The notes beneath the pieces were generated by a model. It did no database searches and was not told the origin of the DNA. It saw nothing but the letters and a program-made list of their open reading frames with translations. A stretch of 6,237 nucleotides of DNA from the NCBI GenBank assembly GCA_026692885.1, contig JAPLNJ010000821.1:1-6237 (forward strand). The letters are read 5' to 3'. Shown here one piece after another: positions 6,124-6,237 of this stretch (the first letter of the stretch is position 1; every line of letters begins with the position of its first letter). The position numbers and the translations under genes are program-made. This DNA is from Planctomycetota bacterium. GTDB lineage: Bacteria; Planctomycetota; Planctomycetia; Pirellulales; Pirellulaceae.

Positions 6124-6166
6124 GGGGCCTTGATCGTGACGTTTTGCAAAACAAGGCCCTCGTTTT
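6124..6166 (+). terminator. Possible rho-independent terminator after the GH32 gene
   Basis: GGGCCTTG (6125-6132) pairs with CAAGGCCC (6152-6159), with one more G-T pair outside. The loop contains a small self-complementary GTTTTGCAAAAC segment. The stem is followed by TCGTTTT, a short and imperfect T-run, about 35 bp past the GH32 stop codon. The long loop and weak T-run keep confidence low. Confidence 0.35.
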
Positions 6167-6237
6167 GGGATCGGCGGATGTGCTGCAATGACCAGACAAG
6201 ACCCCTGCGAATCGACTTCGAAAACGGTGCACCCACG

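Overview
The window looks like chromosomal DNA of a planctomycete or a similar GC-rich, environmental bacterium. This is inferred from four things: high GC content, wide gene-poor spacers full of short dispersed-type repeats, a Uma2-family nuclease gene, and a secreted GH32 enzyme with an ancillary domain (IGGG..H.G.T...L.VDG / GGWGHI.ID) that I associate with planctomycete and Bacteroidetes secreted proteins. No rRNA, tRNA, CRISPR array or complete insertion sequence is visible.

Layout. Positions 1-530 hold no convincing gene, only a repeated GAGCCTCGCCC block (125-165) and a strong dyad (295-325). At 531-788 (+) lies a full-length DUF2442 reading frame broken by one in-frame TGA. A spacer follows with an A-B-A'-B' arrangement of 13-bp inverted repeats (850-917). 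On the minus strand, a von Willebrand factor A (VWA) protein gene (3441-1741) and a Uma2-family nuclease gene (1661-1050) lie in tandem 79 bp apart. They are probably read from one sigma70-like promoter (-35 at 3513-3518, -10 at 3490-3495) whose -35 box is half of a 17-bp dyad. The spacer 3442-3897 separates this unit from the divergent gene. It carries a MITE-like palindromic element (3643-3764) flanked by TAA on both sides, which sits between inverted copies of a GTAGGGTGGG repeat. The plus-strand gene 3898-6090 encodes a secreted GH32 fructan hydrolase with a duplicated N-terminal beta-sandwich module. A possible terminator hairpin follows it.

Function. The GH32 enzyme would act outside the cytoplasm on levan, inulin or sucrose-type fructosides. 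No transporter, kinase or regulator for fructose use lies in the window. The VWA protein resembles the COG4867 type (like mycobacterial Rv0959), which usually works beside a MoxR/ChlI-like AAA+ ATPase; no such ATPase gene is in the window. Nothing links the two transcription units functionally. The most unusual structure is the nested palindromic spacer at 3590-3854. I found no clear sign of a new multi-gene system.
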